The notes under the pieces are model-generated. The model saw only the letters and a program-made list of their open reading frames with translations. It was not told the DNA's origin and searched no databases. From positions 1,364,001 through 1,428,000 of the forward strand of contig OY829843.1 in the NCBI GenBank assembly GCA_963691885.1: 64,000 nucleotides of DNA. Direction: 5' to 3'. Numbering within the stretch: position 1 is the first letter of the stretch; the number at the start of each line of letters is the position of its first letter. Positions 8,283 through 17,365 of this stretch are shown here, in pieces. The position numbers and the translations under genes are program-made. This DNA comes from G963691885 sp963691885 (lineage in GTDB: Bacteria > Pseudomonadota > Alphaproteobacteria > UBA8366 > Aestuariispiraceae).

Positions 8283-10439
8283 GTGAACCAATCCCTTATC
8301 AACAAGTCCGACGAGGAACAGGGCTGGTCGGACAGAATGTGGGCCCGGCAGTTGACTATCGGGAAAGGCAGGCCCGCGGCACTGGTTTTGCTCGTTTTAG
8401 CGCTGCTCGTTCTGGTCTTTTTGGGTGATCAGCTGGAACCCTGGCGCAATATCGCGTTCGACAACCATCATCAGGCCGCCCCAAGAGCTCTTGAAAGATC
8501 CCCGGTGCAGGTTGTGGAGATTGACGCCGCAAGCCTGAGAGAAATTGGCCCCTGGCCCTGGCCTCGGAACATTGTGGCAAGACTGATCGATGGCGTCGCC
8601 GCACGCGGCGCAAGCGTCATCGGTCTGGATATCGTCTGAGCGAATTCCGACCATCTGTCACCGCATACCCTGATGGAAAAGCACACGGATCTACCTGACC
8701 AACTTCGCAATTCGATCCAGGTCATGCCGCATAATGACGAGCGGCTTGCAGCGGCCCTGGCAAATGCAAATGTCGTGATCGGGGAAATCGCACTCTATGA
8801 CCAAGCAACAGAGGTTCTGGTAAACGAAGCAAATCCGAAAGGTGCCATTTCCCTGGAAGACCCGGAACTGGCCGAGGCCCTTCAGAGCGCCGAGGCCGTT
8901 ATTACAAATATACCGGTATTGGAGGATAATGCCGCCGGAAATGGTATCGTCTCCCCACTCATCGATAAAGACGGCGTGGTTCGCAGCTTACCCATGGCCG
9001 TTTCAATTGGTGGCATTGCTTACCCAACCTTGGCGACCGAAATCCTGCGCGTCGCAAATGGAGCCGATCAAGTCCGCATTCTGGGAGACGGCGATGACAT
9101 TGAGGGTATAGGCATTGGTGACACCGTCTATCGCACCGCAAGCGACGGAACAGTAAGGCCGCATTTTAGACACTCTAACGCTCATCATTTCATCAGTGCA
9201 ATTGATGTGCTAAATGGAGCCGTTTCATCCACGGAATTTGCAAATCAGATTGTTTTGATCGGTGTGACAGGAATTGATCCGGCCGGTTCTCATTCCACCC
9301 CACTTTCCTCTGCCATCCATAATGTAGAAACTCAGGCGCAGGTTCTGGAAAACCTTCTGTCTGGCACACAGCTTTCGCGGCCGGGCTGGGCCGTCATGGC
9401 AGAGGCCGCTTCCCTCGCCATCATGGCGCTTTGTCTGATACTCTTTATGCCTTCAGCCCCACCCTGGAAGGTAACAATCGGATATTGTGGACTTGTGATT
9501 GTCCTGGTGGCGATTGCGCATTACGCGTTCATTGATACCCAGATCCTTCTTGACCCTATGTTGCCTTCCTTTTTCAGCGCCCTGATCTTTATTGCCCTTT
9601 ATTGTGTAATACTGGCGGAAACCGAAAGACGCAGGCGATCACTGCGCATCACCCTTCAGAACAAACGGATCGCCGCGGCAGAAATTTCCGGGGAGTTGCG
9701 CGCAGCAAAAGACATTCAACACGGGATGCTACCCGATACAACAAACCTTTCTGGACTACCGGACACGCTCAAAGTGTACGCCAGTCTGGAGTCAGCCCGC
9801 GAGGTTGGCGGCGACTTCTATGATACCTTTATGATAGACGAAAACAGATTGCTGTTCTTGATCGGCGATGTGACGGGGAAGGGTATTCCAGCGTCGCTCT
9901 TCATGGCGCTCTCGAAATCGATCAGCAAGAACGCCGTTCTTCGCGCGCCGGAAAGTTCGCTCGACGCGGTGATCGACTGCTCCAATACCGAAATTTCGCG
10001 GGATAACCCCGCAGCGCTGTTTGTAACAAAGTTCGCGGGAATCATTGACGGGCGCAATGGACATATCGAGTTTTGCAACGCGGGACACGAAAACCCCTAT
10101 ATCGTCTCCGACGACGGCAACATACGTGAACTCGTGTCCGAGGGAGGCCCCCCGCTCTGCGTGATGGAAGGTTACCCCTACCCGGCTGAAAAATTGACCC
10201 TGTTGCCGGGAGAAACTCTTGTCCTCTTCACCGACGGTGCGTCAGAAGCCAAGCGTGATGACGGTACGCTTTATGGCAAGGAGAATCTGATGCGCGCTCT
10301 TTCCACACTTTCAGGTAAGAACCCAAGGGAGAGCGCAGACGCTCTGATCGCAGATGTCAGGCGCTTTGAAGATGGCGCCAAGCCAACCGACGACCTGACC
10401 GTGATCGCCCTTCGCTACAATCCGGATAACGGCTCGTAG
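8283..10439 (+). pseudogene. CHASE2 sensor-SpoIIE/PP2C phosphatase, interrupted by an in-frame TGA
   Basis: One frame of 718 codons encodes a cytoplasmic anchor and first membrane helix, an extracytoplasmic CHASE2 domain (PVQVVEIDAASLREIGPWPWPR near residue 80; VLIGVTGIDPAGSHSTP later), three membrane helices near residues 375-455, and a SpoIIE/PP2C-type serine phosphatase (REVGGDFYD, IGDVTGKGIPASLFMA, LFTDGASEAK, DDLTVIAL). A single TGA at 8637-8639 splits it after residue 118, in the middle of the CHASE2 core (GLDIV-stop-ANSDHLSP). The 3' part (from ATG 8673) stays fully open and well conserved. Either a recent nonsense mutation, readthrough, or a base error. If truncated, the phosphatase half would lack its first membrane anchor. 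Confidence 0.82.
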
Positions 10440-10518
10440 GCGCAACCTAAACCCGAAGCCCTTTCAAAAATTCGCGGCGATGTGCTAGGAAGAAGAAATC
10501 GGCACTAGAGGCGCAATC

Positions 10519-10617
10519 ATGTTTCAGATATTTCACGATGGCAAACTTCTTGGAAATTCGGCCCTCGAAGAGGGTGACCCTCCGATGGGCTGCGTTGTAG
10601 GGTCTTTTATCCCACTA
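10519..10617 (+). pseudogene. N-terminal fragment of an unknown gene split by IS630
   Basis: An ATG with AGAGGCG upstream opens a 33-codon frame (MFQIFHDGKLLGNSALEEGD...PL) that runs into the left end of the insertion sequence. Codon 33 (CTA) contains the TA target. Joined to the fragment at 11672 by removing the element and one TA, it gives one uninterrupted 144-residue frame. I do not recognise the family, beyond an impression of similarity to small hypothetical proteins of alphaproteobacteria. Confidence 0.68.
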
Positions 10618-10698
10618 GAGCGGGTTCCGTTTAGTCGGAATCGGTTTTGAGATTTCTACGAAGCATGATTCCCTGTTTTTATTTTGGAGACCGGGATT

Positions 10699-11079
10699 AT
10701 GTCATCAGTCATTTCGATGGATTTGCGGGAGCGTATTTTTTCTTACGTTATTGCCGGTCACTCGTGCCGATCAGCGGCACGCCTTTACGGTGTCAGCCCA
10801 AGCTTTGCGATCAAGTTGATGCAGCGGTTCCGTCAAGGTCGCGGATTGTGCGGCCCTGGTCGTCGTCGTCCTGTCGGCACCGGGACGCTCGAACCCTATA
10901 GAGCGTTTGTCATTGACCTTGTCGATGCACAGCCCGATATCACGCTCAGGGAATTGGCGGACGAATTGAGTGCGACGCTGGGGGTTAAGACCAGCAAGGC
11001 GACGCTATGCCGGTTTCTGATTAAGGCGGGATACCGCTATAAAAAAAACGCTGCGGGCACGGGAACAAGAGCGCGCTGA
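10699..11079 (+). CDS. IS630 transposase, N-terminal frame (helix-turn-helix)
   Basis: 126 residues from ATG 10699, with GGAG upstream. It carries the two DNA-binding segments of IS630 transposases: LRERIFSYVIAGHSCRSAARLYGVS near the start and LRELADELSATLGVKTSKATLCRFL further on. The frame ends in the second phase just after an A8 tract (11041-11048); the catalytic half continues in another frame. A +1 (or -2) slip at the A-run would fuse the two. Confidence 0.85.
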   Translation: MSSVISMDLRERIFSYVIAGHSCRSAARLYGVSPSFAIKLMQRFRQGRGLCGPGRRRPVGTGTLEPYRAFVIDLVDAQPDITLRELADELSATLGVKTSKATLCRFLIKAGYRYKKNAAGTGTRAR

Positions 11080-11080
11080 T

Positions 11081-11656
11081 GTGCGCCGCGCGCGTCATCA
11101 CTGGATCATCCGGCGACAACCTCTCATGCGGCTCGACCCACATCGGCTTGTTTTTATTGATGAAACGGCGACCACAACCAAGATGACCCGGCTTAGAGGC
11201 CGCGCGCCCAAAGGCCAACGCCTTGTCATGCATACGCCGTTCGGTCATTGGCGCACGCAAACCTTTATCGCGGGATTGCGCTGCGGCGGCCTCACCGCAC
11301 CATGGATCCTCAACGCCCCCATGACCAAGGTCGCCTTTGAGACCTATGTCGAGACACAGCTCGCCCCAACGCTGAGCCGAGGCGATGTCGTTATCCTCGA
11401 TAATCTCGCCGCCCATAAAAGTGACCGTGCCGCTGAAACCTTGCACGACATCGGTGCATGGTTCCTGTTCCTGCCACCCTATTCGCCAGACCTGAACCCA
11501 ATCGAACAAGCCTTCTCAAAATTAAAAGCCCATCTCAGAAAGGCCGAGGCCAGAACATTCGATGACCTTACAAACGCAACAGGGTCAATATGCGATCTCT
11601 TCACCGAAACGGAGTGCTGGAACTTCTTCGCAGGCGCTAACTATGCGTACGATTAA
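11081..11656 (+). CDS. IS630 transposase, catalytic frame (DDE)
   Basis: 191 residues in the phase reached by a +1/-2 shift from the upstream frame. It has the catalytic Asp in LVFIDETATTT, the second Asp in VVILDNLAAHKS and the Glu in SPDLNPIEQAFSKLK; 34 residues separate the last two, matching the DD34E IS630 pattern. The nominal GTG start at 11081 is probably not used alone; conserved coding potential in this frame begins upstream, at the A8 tract. The product probably acts only as the fused transposase. Confidence 0.85.
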   Translation: MRRARHHWIIRRQPLMRLDPHRLVFIDETATTTKMTRLRGRAPKGQRLVMHTPFGHWRTQTFIAGLRCGGLTAPWILNAPMTKVAFETYVETQLAPTLSRGDVVILDNLAAHKSDRAAETLHDIGAWFLFLPPYSPDLNPIEQAFSKLKAHLRKAEARTFDDLTNATGSICDLFTETECWNFFAGANYAYD

Positions 11657-11671
11657 ATGAAAACAACTCTA

Positions 11672-12007
11672 GATGAGTTTGCGGAATTCCGTGCTTCTGT
11701 ATTGCCGGAGCCAGAGGATGACATGTACTTAAATCCTTGGACTTGGTTTTTTGCAAAGTTACGTGCCCTTTTGTTGCGGGAGACCACCGATGACTCAGGC
11801 ATAAAGCGTTGGACCGGCTTGACTGTTACAACTTCTGAAGGTGATCCAATAGAGTGCCTTGATGTTGTCCTTTTCGAATACGACTTTGGAGACGAAAAAG
11901 TACTTCATGTCGATGTGATAGGTATTGATAGCCTTCTTTATGACAAACTGTTTCCAGGGTATGGGGCGGCCTATGAGGCCTCTTTTCGAGACCAATTAGG
12001 CGACTAA
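11672..12007 (+). pseudogene. C-terminal fragment of the unknown gene split by IS630
   Basis: A frame of 111 codons (DEFAEFRASVLPEPEDDMYLN..., ending RDQLGD) begins right behind the right TA of the IS. An ATG inside the IS end (11657) could produce a 116-residue chimera, but the natural start is at 10519. Composition is more AT-rich than the flanking replication genes. No known domain is recognised. The last stop is 32 bp before the gyrB 3' end on the other strand. Confidence 0.65.
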
Positions 12008-12039
12008 TTAAAACTCTGAGTTGGTGCTAGACATAACCT

Positions 12040-14487
12040 CTACACGTCAAGATTGGCCACCTTCAAGGCGTTGTCTTGGATGAACTCGCGGCGGGGTTCG
12101 ACGATGTCGCCCATGAGGGTTGAGAAAACATCTTCGGCGTCATCCGCATGGCCGACACGAACCCGCAGCAGGGTTCGGGCATTCGGGTCGAGCGTTGTCT
12201 CGCGCAATTGATCCGGGTTCATTTCACCCAGCCCCTTATAGCGCTGGACGGAGATACCCTTGCGTCCCTCTGCCATCACCGTTTCAAACAGACCGATCGG
12301 TCCCGTAATGCTGGTTTTCTTGTCCTTTACAGCCAATGTGGCATTGGGCCAGTAGGTCGCCTGCAAATCCGCTGCCATGGTGTTGAGGTTTCGGCCCTCA
12401 GCAGACCGGATCAGATCTGCATCAAGGGTACAGCGTTCCGTCACCCCGCGCAGCGTCCGCTCAACCGCGTAACCGCCATCATCCAGAACCGTGCCTGTCC
12501 ATCCCTGTTCCAGATCAGAGGCAAGGCTGTCCAGGCGCTTTGCAAGCGTCTCTACAGCAATTCTGGATTGTTCTGCATCATCGCGCAGCCGCTCCACATC
12601 AAGCAGGCCCAGGATAGCGGCCTGCTCAACAAACTCCACGCGACGGGCCTTGCGGGCCAGCGGCTCAATCATCCGTGTTGCCTGACGGGCCGTTTCGATG
12701 ATCTGGCGCAGATCCTCACCGGTATGCTGCACCTCACCCGCATCGGTAAGGATGGCGTTTTCCAGAACGTTTTCAATCAGGTAACGCTCCAGCCCGGCAT
12801 CATCTTTTTGATAGACCGCCTTGCTGTCTTTCTTGATCAGATAGAGCGGCGGTTGGGCGATATAGAGATGGCCACGCTCTATCAGTTCCGGCATTTGCCG
12901 ATAGAAGAAGGTCAGCAACAGGGTCCGAATATGACTGCCATCCACATCCGCATCGGTCATGATGATGATCTTGTGATAACGCAGCTTGTCGATGTTGAAA
13001 TCATCGCGGCCAATCCCGGTCCCGAACGCGGTAATCATTGTGCCAATTTCCTGGGAACCCAACATCTTGTCAAACCGGGCGCGTTCCACATTCAGGATTT
13101 TTCCGCGCAAGGGCAGGATCGCCTGAAACCGTCGGTCGCGTCCCTGTTTGGCGGACCCACCAGCACTGTCACCCTCCACCAGGAAGAGTTCGGAAAGCGC
13201 CGGGTCCCGTTCCTGACAATCGGCAAGCTTGCCCGGAAGTGAGGCGATGTCGAGGACACCCTTGCGACGGGTCAGTTCACGCGCCCGCTTGGCCGCTTCA
13301 CGGGCAGCCGCCGCCTCAACAACTTTCTGGACGACCTTCCGGGCCTCGGTTGGATGTTCTTCAAACCATTCTGCCAGTTTCTCGTTCACGATGGTTTCGA
13401 TAACCGGACGCACTTCTGACGATACCAGCTTGTCCTTGGTCTGGCTTGAGAACTTTGGATCCGGCACCTTGACGGAAAGCACACAGGAGAGGCCTTCACG
13501 TGCATCGTCGCCAGAGATGGCAACCTTCTCCTTCTTGGCAATACCGGTGCTGGTTGCATAGGAGTTGATCTGTCGTGTCAGGGCCGCACGGAAACCGGCC
13601 AGATGCGTGCCCCCATCCCGCTGCGGGATGTTGTTGGTAAAGCACAGCGTTGTTTCGTGATAGCTGTCATTCCATTGCATCGCCAGTTCAGCGGTGATGC
13701 CATCCTTTTCGCCTCGCACAACGATAGCCGGGTCATGCAGTGCCTGTTTCGAACGATCGATCCAGGCAACAAAGGCCTCAACCCCGCCGTCATAATGCAG
13801 GTCCACGACTTTGGGTTCGGCAGGGCGCGCATCGGTCAAACGAATGCTGACACCGGAGTTCAGAAACGCCAGTTCCCGCAGGCGATGTTCCAGAATACCA
13901 AAATCAAAATTCGTCATGGTGAACGTGTCGGAAGACGGCATGAAGGTCACATGCGTCCCTGTCTCGTCACCCGCATCCCCAATCACTTCCAAAGGTCCAT
14001 CGGAATCGCCGTGACTGAACATCATTTCGTGGATTTTTCCGTCGCGGTAAATCGTCAGTTTCAGCCAAACGGAAAGGGCGTTGACAACCGAGACACCCAC
14101 ACCGTGCAGACCGCCCGACACTTTATAGGAGTTCTGGTCGAACTTACCCCCAGCGTGAAGCTGGGTCATAATCACCTCAGCCGCCGAAATGCCTTCCTCT
14201 TCATGTATGTCTGTCGGAATGCCGCGGCCATTATCCGTCACGGTTACAGAGCCATCGCCATTCAATGTCACTGTGATCGTGTCGCAATGACCCGCCAGAC
14301 TTTCGTCAATGGCATTATCCACAACCTCATAGACCATGTGGTGCAGACCGGTGCCATCATCGGTATCCCCGATATACATTCCAGGACGTTTTCGGACCGC
14401 CTCCAGCCCGCGCAGGACCTTGATCGACCCGGCGCCGTATTCGTCGTCGCCTTCCGGTGTCATGTCGTTGTCGGTTGTATCACTCAT
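12040..14487 (-). CDS. gyrB: DNA gyrase subunit B
   Basis: 815 residues; ATPase half of gyrase, which introduces negative supercoils together with GyrA. Visible are the GHKL ATPase motifs (VVDNAIDESLAGHCD, DNGRGIPTDIH, GGLHGVGVSVVNALS), the transducer, the TOPRIM domain (LVEGDSAGGSAKQGRDR, DADVDGSHIRTLLLTFFYR) and the C-terminal tail ending in the usual RREFIQDNA. ATG 14487 gives the expected MSD N-terminus; two GTG codons upstream are possible but unlikely. It is last in the dnaA-dnaN-recF-gyrB series, all on this strand, 62 bp downstream of recF. Confidence 0.98.
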   Translation of the reverse strand: MSDTTDNDMTPEGDDEYGAGSIKVLRGLEAVRKRPGMYIGDTDDGTGLHHMVYEVVDNAIDESLAGHCDTITVTLNGDGSVTVTDNGRGIPTDIHEEEGISAAEVIMTQLHAGGKFDQNSYKVSGGLHGVGVSVVNALSVWLKLTIYRDGKIHEMMFSHGDSDGPLEVIGDAGDETGTHVTFMPSSDTFTMTNFDFGILEHRLRELAFLNSGVSIRLTDARPAEPKVVDLHYDGGVEAFVAWIDRSKQALHDPAIVVRGEKDGITAELAMQWNDSYHETTLCFTNNIPQRDGGTHLAGFRAALTRQINSYATSTGIAKKEKVAISGDDAREGLSCVLSVKVPDPKFSSQTKDKLVSSEVRPVIETIVNEKLAEWFEEHPTEARKVVQKVVEAAAAREAAKRARELTRRKGVLDIASLPGKLADCQERDPALSELFLVEGDSAGGSAKQGRDRRFQAILPLRGKILNVERARFDKMLGSQEIGTMITAFGTGIGRDDFNIDKLRYHKIIIMTDADVDGSHIRTLLLTFFYRQMPELIERGHLYIAQPPLYLIKKDSKAVYQKDDAGLERYLIENVLENAILTDAGEVQHTGEDLRQIIETARQATRMIEPLARKARRVEFVEQAAILGLLDVERLRDDAEQSRIAVETLAKRLDSLASDLEQGWTGTVLDDGGYAVERTLRGVTERCTLDADLIRSAEGRNLNTMAADLQATYWPNATLAVKDKKTSITGPIGLFETVMAEGRKGISVQRYKGLGEMNPDQLRETTLDPNARTLLRVRVGHADDAEDVFSTLMGDIVEPRREFIQDNALKVANLDV

Positions 14488-14549
14488 CACCACTCACTTT
14501 CCAAAATCCGTGCGGGCAAAATCAAAAGAAACCCACTGGCAAATTGCCA

Positions 14550-15710
14550 TCAGGGACCGGCCGGTATCTGTTCACTCACCTTACCATCATGCACATTGAA
14601 CATTTGGGCATGATCCGCCAGCGCGGCAAAACTTGCGGAGTCCGTTCCCGTCAACCAGGCTTGTCCACCGCCTTCCAGAATCGCATCAAACAGGGCATGG
14701 CGTCGCTCTTCATCCAGATGGGCCACCACCTCGTCCAGCAGCAGCAACGGCACGAGCCCGCTTTCCGCAGACAGCAGTCTCGCATGGGCCAGGATCAGGG
14801 CCATCAACAAGGCTTTCTGCTCCCCCGTTGAGCACAGGTTTGCGGGCATGGACTTGGCGATATGATGCACGACAAGATCAGACCGATGCGGTCCAATGGA
14901 TGCACCTCCTGCAACGGCATCCACCGCACGTGCTTCCGTCAGCATCTGCCGCAAGTTGTCCTCTGCGGCCATAGCGGATTTGTCCTGCAGCCAGTCCTCC
15001 ACTTCCCCCGCCACGCTGATATCCGCCCCCGGGAAGGGACCGAACCCCTGGGCCGCGACACGGCCAAGACGCTCTGCCATATCAAGGCGTACCGCGGCGA
15101 CCGCAACACCGCGTTCGGCCATTTGTGCTTCCAGCGCGTCGAGCCAGGCTGGATCCGCGTTGCGGACACCCTGCTCTTTTAAGAGCTTGGCACGCTCTCT
15201 CATGGCCCGCTCAAACCCGGCAACGCGGCCCGCATGGGCGGGGTCCAGTGCGTAAATCAGACGGTCCAGAAACCGGCGACGCTCACCCGGACCATCAATG
15301 AAGATCTGGTTCATTTGCGGTGTGACCCAGACCGCACGCACATGGTCAGAAAGGGCTGTTTGATTTGAAACAGTCGCACCATTGATCCGAACTTGCCGAC
15401 GCTCGCCCCCCGTATCGCAACCGGTGCCAAGATCGACCGGCCCGCCGGGCGCAAGAACACTGGCTGCAACACCCCATCGGCCCCCTGCACCAAGACGCGA
15501 CACTTCATCCATCCGGGCGCGCCGCATGCCTCTGCCTGGCGTCAACAGCGAAACCGCCTCAAGAAGATTAGTTTTGCCGGAGCCGTTCTCCCCAACCAGC
15601 ACGACCGGTCGGCCATCCAGCAGAAGGCGTTGACTTTGGTAATTCCGGAAATCGGTCAGGGTCAGTTGGCGCAGTGCAACTGTTCCCCGTAAAGAGGCAT
15701 GATCATTCAT
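14550..15710 (-). CDS. recF: DNA replication and repair protein RecF
   Basis: 386 residues, an SMC-like ATPase that binds gapped DNA and helps load RecA. It shows Walker A (GENGSGKTNLLEA), the ABC signature region (STGEQKALLMALILAHA) and Walker B (LLLLDEVVAHLD), plus the N-terminal LTDFRNYQSQ typical of RecF. The frame opens at 15764, but the ATG at 15710 gives a length and start (MNDHASLRGTVALRQLTL) close to the family. It lies between dnaN and gyrB on the same strand. Confidence 0.95.
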   Translation of the reverse strand: MNDHASLRGTVALRQLTLTDFRNYQSQRLLLDGRPVVLVGENGSGKTNLLEAVSLLTPGRGMRRARMDEVSRLGAGGRWGVAASVLAPGGPVDLGTGCDTGGERRQVRINGATVSNQTALSDHVRAVWVTPQMNQIFIDGPGERRRFLDRLIYALDPAHAGRVAGFERAMRERAKLLKEQGVRNADPAWLDALEAQMAERGVAVAAVRLDMAERLGRVAAQGFGPFPGADISVAGEVEDWLQDKSAMAAEDNLRQMLTEARAVDAVAGGASIGPHRSDLVVHHIAKSMPANLCSTGEQKALLMALILAHARLLSAESGLVPLLLLDEVVAHLDEERRHALFDAILEGGGQAWLTGTDSASFAALADHAQMFNVHDGKVSEQIPAGP

Positions 15711-15861
15711 GTGCAATGAATCATCGAACCCATCTCTACCGCTTCCGGACAAGAAACCTGTCATTCAGATCAGTTCCAGTCGTATTTTCGTATCGCCCGG
15801 GACAAGCCAACCTAAAGCAAATCCAGCTGCCATTGCCGTGCCTGTTTTACGCGCCCCCAAA

Positions 15862-16962
15862 TCAGACACGCATCGGCATCAGAACGTAAAGCGCGCTCTG
15901 ATCCTCGACATCACGGACAATGGTTGGTGACGCGGCATCAGCCATTTCAAACTGGGCCTGACCGCTCTCAATCTGCCCGGCTATGTCCAGCAGATAACGA
16001 GAATTGAAACCGATTTCCATTTCCTCATTGTCATACCCGACTTCAACTTCTTCGACAGCAGACCCGCTATCCTGGCTGGAGGCCGAAAGCGTCATAACGC
16101 CCGGTGCAAGGGCCATTTTGACAGCCCGCATCTTTTCCGTCGCGATCGTTGATACACGGTCAACCGCCTCTGCAAAGGCGCGGCAATTCACCTCCATCAT
16201 ACGGTTGTTGCCGGACGGGATAACGCGTTCGTAATCCGGGAAGGTTCCGTCGATCAATTTTGTCGTCAGGACCACATGATCAAAGGCATAGAGAGCCTTT
16301 GTGTCCGAGAGTGAGATCTGAACATCCCCATCGGATTCTTCAATCAGCTTACGCAGTTCAAGCACGGTCTTGCGCGGCATGATAACGCCGGGCATACCCG
16401 CAGCACCGTCAGGCAAGTCGGTCTCAACCCGGGCCAGGCGATGCCCGTCTGTTGCGACGGCCCGCAAGATTCCATCTGCCGCATGGACATAGATGCCGTT
16501 CAGGTAATACCGGGTCTCTTCTGTGGAGATGGCAAACCGCGTGCGATCAATGACCCGGCGAAACAAACCGGCACCAATCGAAAAACTGTGCGGCATATCA
16601 CCACCGGACATGACCGGAAAATCTTCGGTTGGCAATGTCTGCAGGGTGAACCGCGACCGACCGGATCGCAATTCAAGCTGGTCGCCCTCTTTACCCAATT
16701 CAACCTGGGCACCATCCGGCAATTTGCGAACGATATCATACAACGTATGGGCGGGCGCGGTGGTGGACCCTTCAGTTCCAACAGAAGCCGGGACGGATTC
16801 AACAATCGCAATATCCATATCCGTCGCAGTCAGGCTCAGACTCGACCCCTCCGCGACCAGCAAAACATTTGAAAGGATCGGGATCGTGTTCCGCCGCTCA
16901 ACCACGCTTTGCACATGGTTCAAAGAGCGAAGCAACTCGGCACGTTCGATGGTGAGCTTCAT
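15862..16962 (-). CDS. dnaN: DNA polymerase III beta sliding clamp
   Basis: 366 residues, usual length. Starts MKLTIERAELLRSLNHVQSVVERRNTIPILSN, the canonical clamp N-terminus, and ends YVLMPMRV, the canonical C-terminus. Three clamp domains follow each other at roughly 120-residue intervals (ATDGHRLARVE in the second). The product encircles DNA and tethers polymerase III. A 403-bp noncoding stretch separates it from the beta-hydroxylase gene, so it probably has its own promoter. Confidence 0.98.
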   Translation of the reverse strand: MKLTIERAELLRSLNHVQSVVERRNTIPILSNVLLVAEGSSLSLTATDMDIAIVESVPASVGTEGSTTAPAHTLYDIVRKLPDGAQVELGKEGDQLELRSGRSRFTLQTLPTEDFPVMSGGDMPHSFSIGAGLFRRVIDRTRFAISTEETRYYLNGIYVHAADGILRAVATDGHRLARVETDLPDGAAGMPGVIMPRKTVLELRKLIEESDGDVQISLSDTKALYAFDHVVLTTKLIDGTFPDYERVIPSGNNRMMEVNCRAFAEAVDRVSTIATEKMRAVKMALAPGVMTLSASSQDSGSAVEEVEVGYDNEEMEIGFNSRYLLDIAGQIESGQAQFEMADAASPTIVRDVEDQSALYVLMPMRV

Positions 16963-17365
16963 AGTTCTTTCAGTCGTCCATTCATATCAATTGTTCCGCC
17001 TATGTCAGACCATTTTGCCTTCTCGGACGGTCAATTCTGCGACTCAACGAGATTTGCAAACACGCTAGATATAGCGTTGGTCTGACCCTCAACCCCTGTT
17101 CGGCCAGAAACCCTGCAGGAGGTAATAAAATACAGCATGAATCCTTGGAATGCACAGGGTTTCGCCAAAAAAAACCTGCATTCGCGAGGAGGCGACCCAA
17201 CTCCAATTCCTGCCGCTTCAAGTCTTTGAATTATCGTTGTTTTTTGTCGCGTCGAACGCTCGCAATTAAAACAGGCAAAAATCGAAATTTCAAAACACAG
17301 CATCTTGTGTCTGTGTCAGATAAAAATATAGAGAATCACCCAAAAATCAGGGGGAGAGATGAACA
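16963..17365. other. Noncoding stretch upstream of dnaN
   Basis: 403 bp without a convincing gene. A perfect inverted repeat ACGCTA-GATA-TAGCGT lies at 17062-17077, about 100 bp before dnaN, and the distal half is AT-rich. No clear DnaA boxes (TTATNCACA) were seen. It most likely holds the dnaN promoter and the 3' end of the beta-hydroxylase transcript. Confidence 0.4.

Larger units (their letters stand above)
10618..11669 (+). mobile_element. IS630-family insertion sequence
   Basis: The element is 1052 bp and flanked by TA duplications (10616-10617 and 11670-11671), each inside CTAG, as expected for IS630/Tc1-type transposition. The ends are imperfect inverted repeats: left GAGCGGGTTCCGTTTAGTCG, right (reverse complement) GAGTTGTTTTCATTTAATCG. 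It carries two overlapping-phase frames that together form a DD34E transposase. Insertion disrupts the 144-codon gene. Confidence 0.88.

Noticed and set aside
8637..8660. Selenocysteine insertion at the TGA in the CHASE2 gene
   Set aside because: No SECIS-like hairpin is visible directly behind the TGA, and the family is not known to use selenocysteine.
13603..14613. 336-codon open frame on the plus strand opposite gyrB/recF
   Set aside because: It is a mirror of gyrB codons with no family signal and covers clearly coding minus-strand sequence; likewise 12148-13242 and 51846-52787.
16963..17365. oriC between dnaN and the beta-hydroxylase gene
   Set aside because: No DnaA-box cluster was found; only a short inverted repeat near the dnaN promoter.
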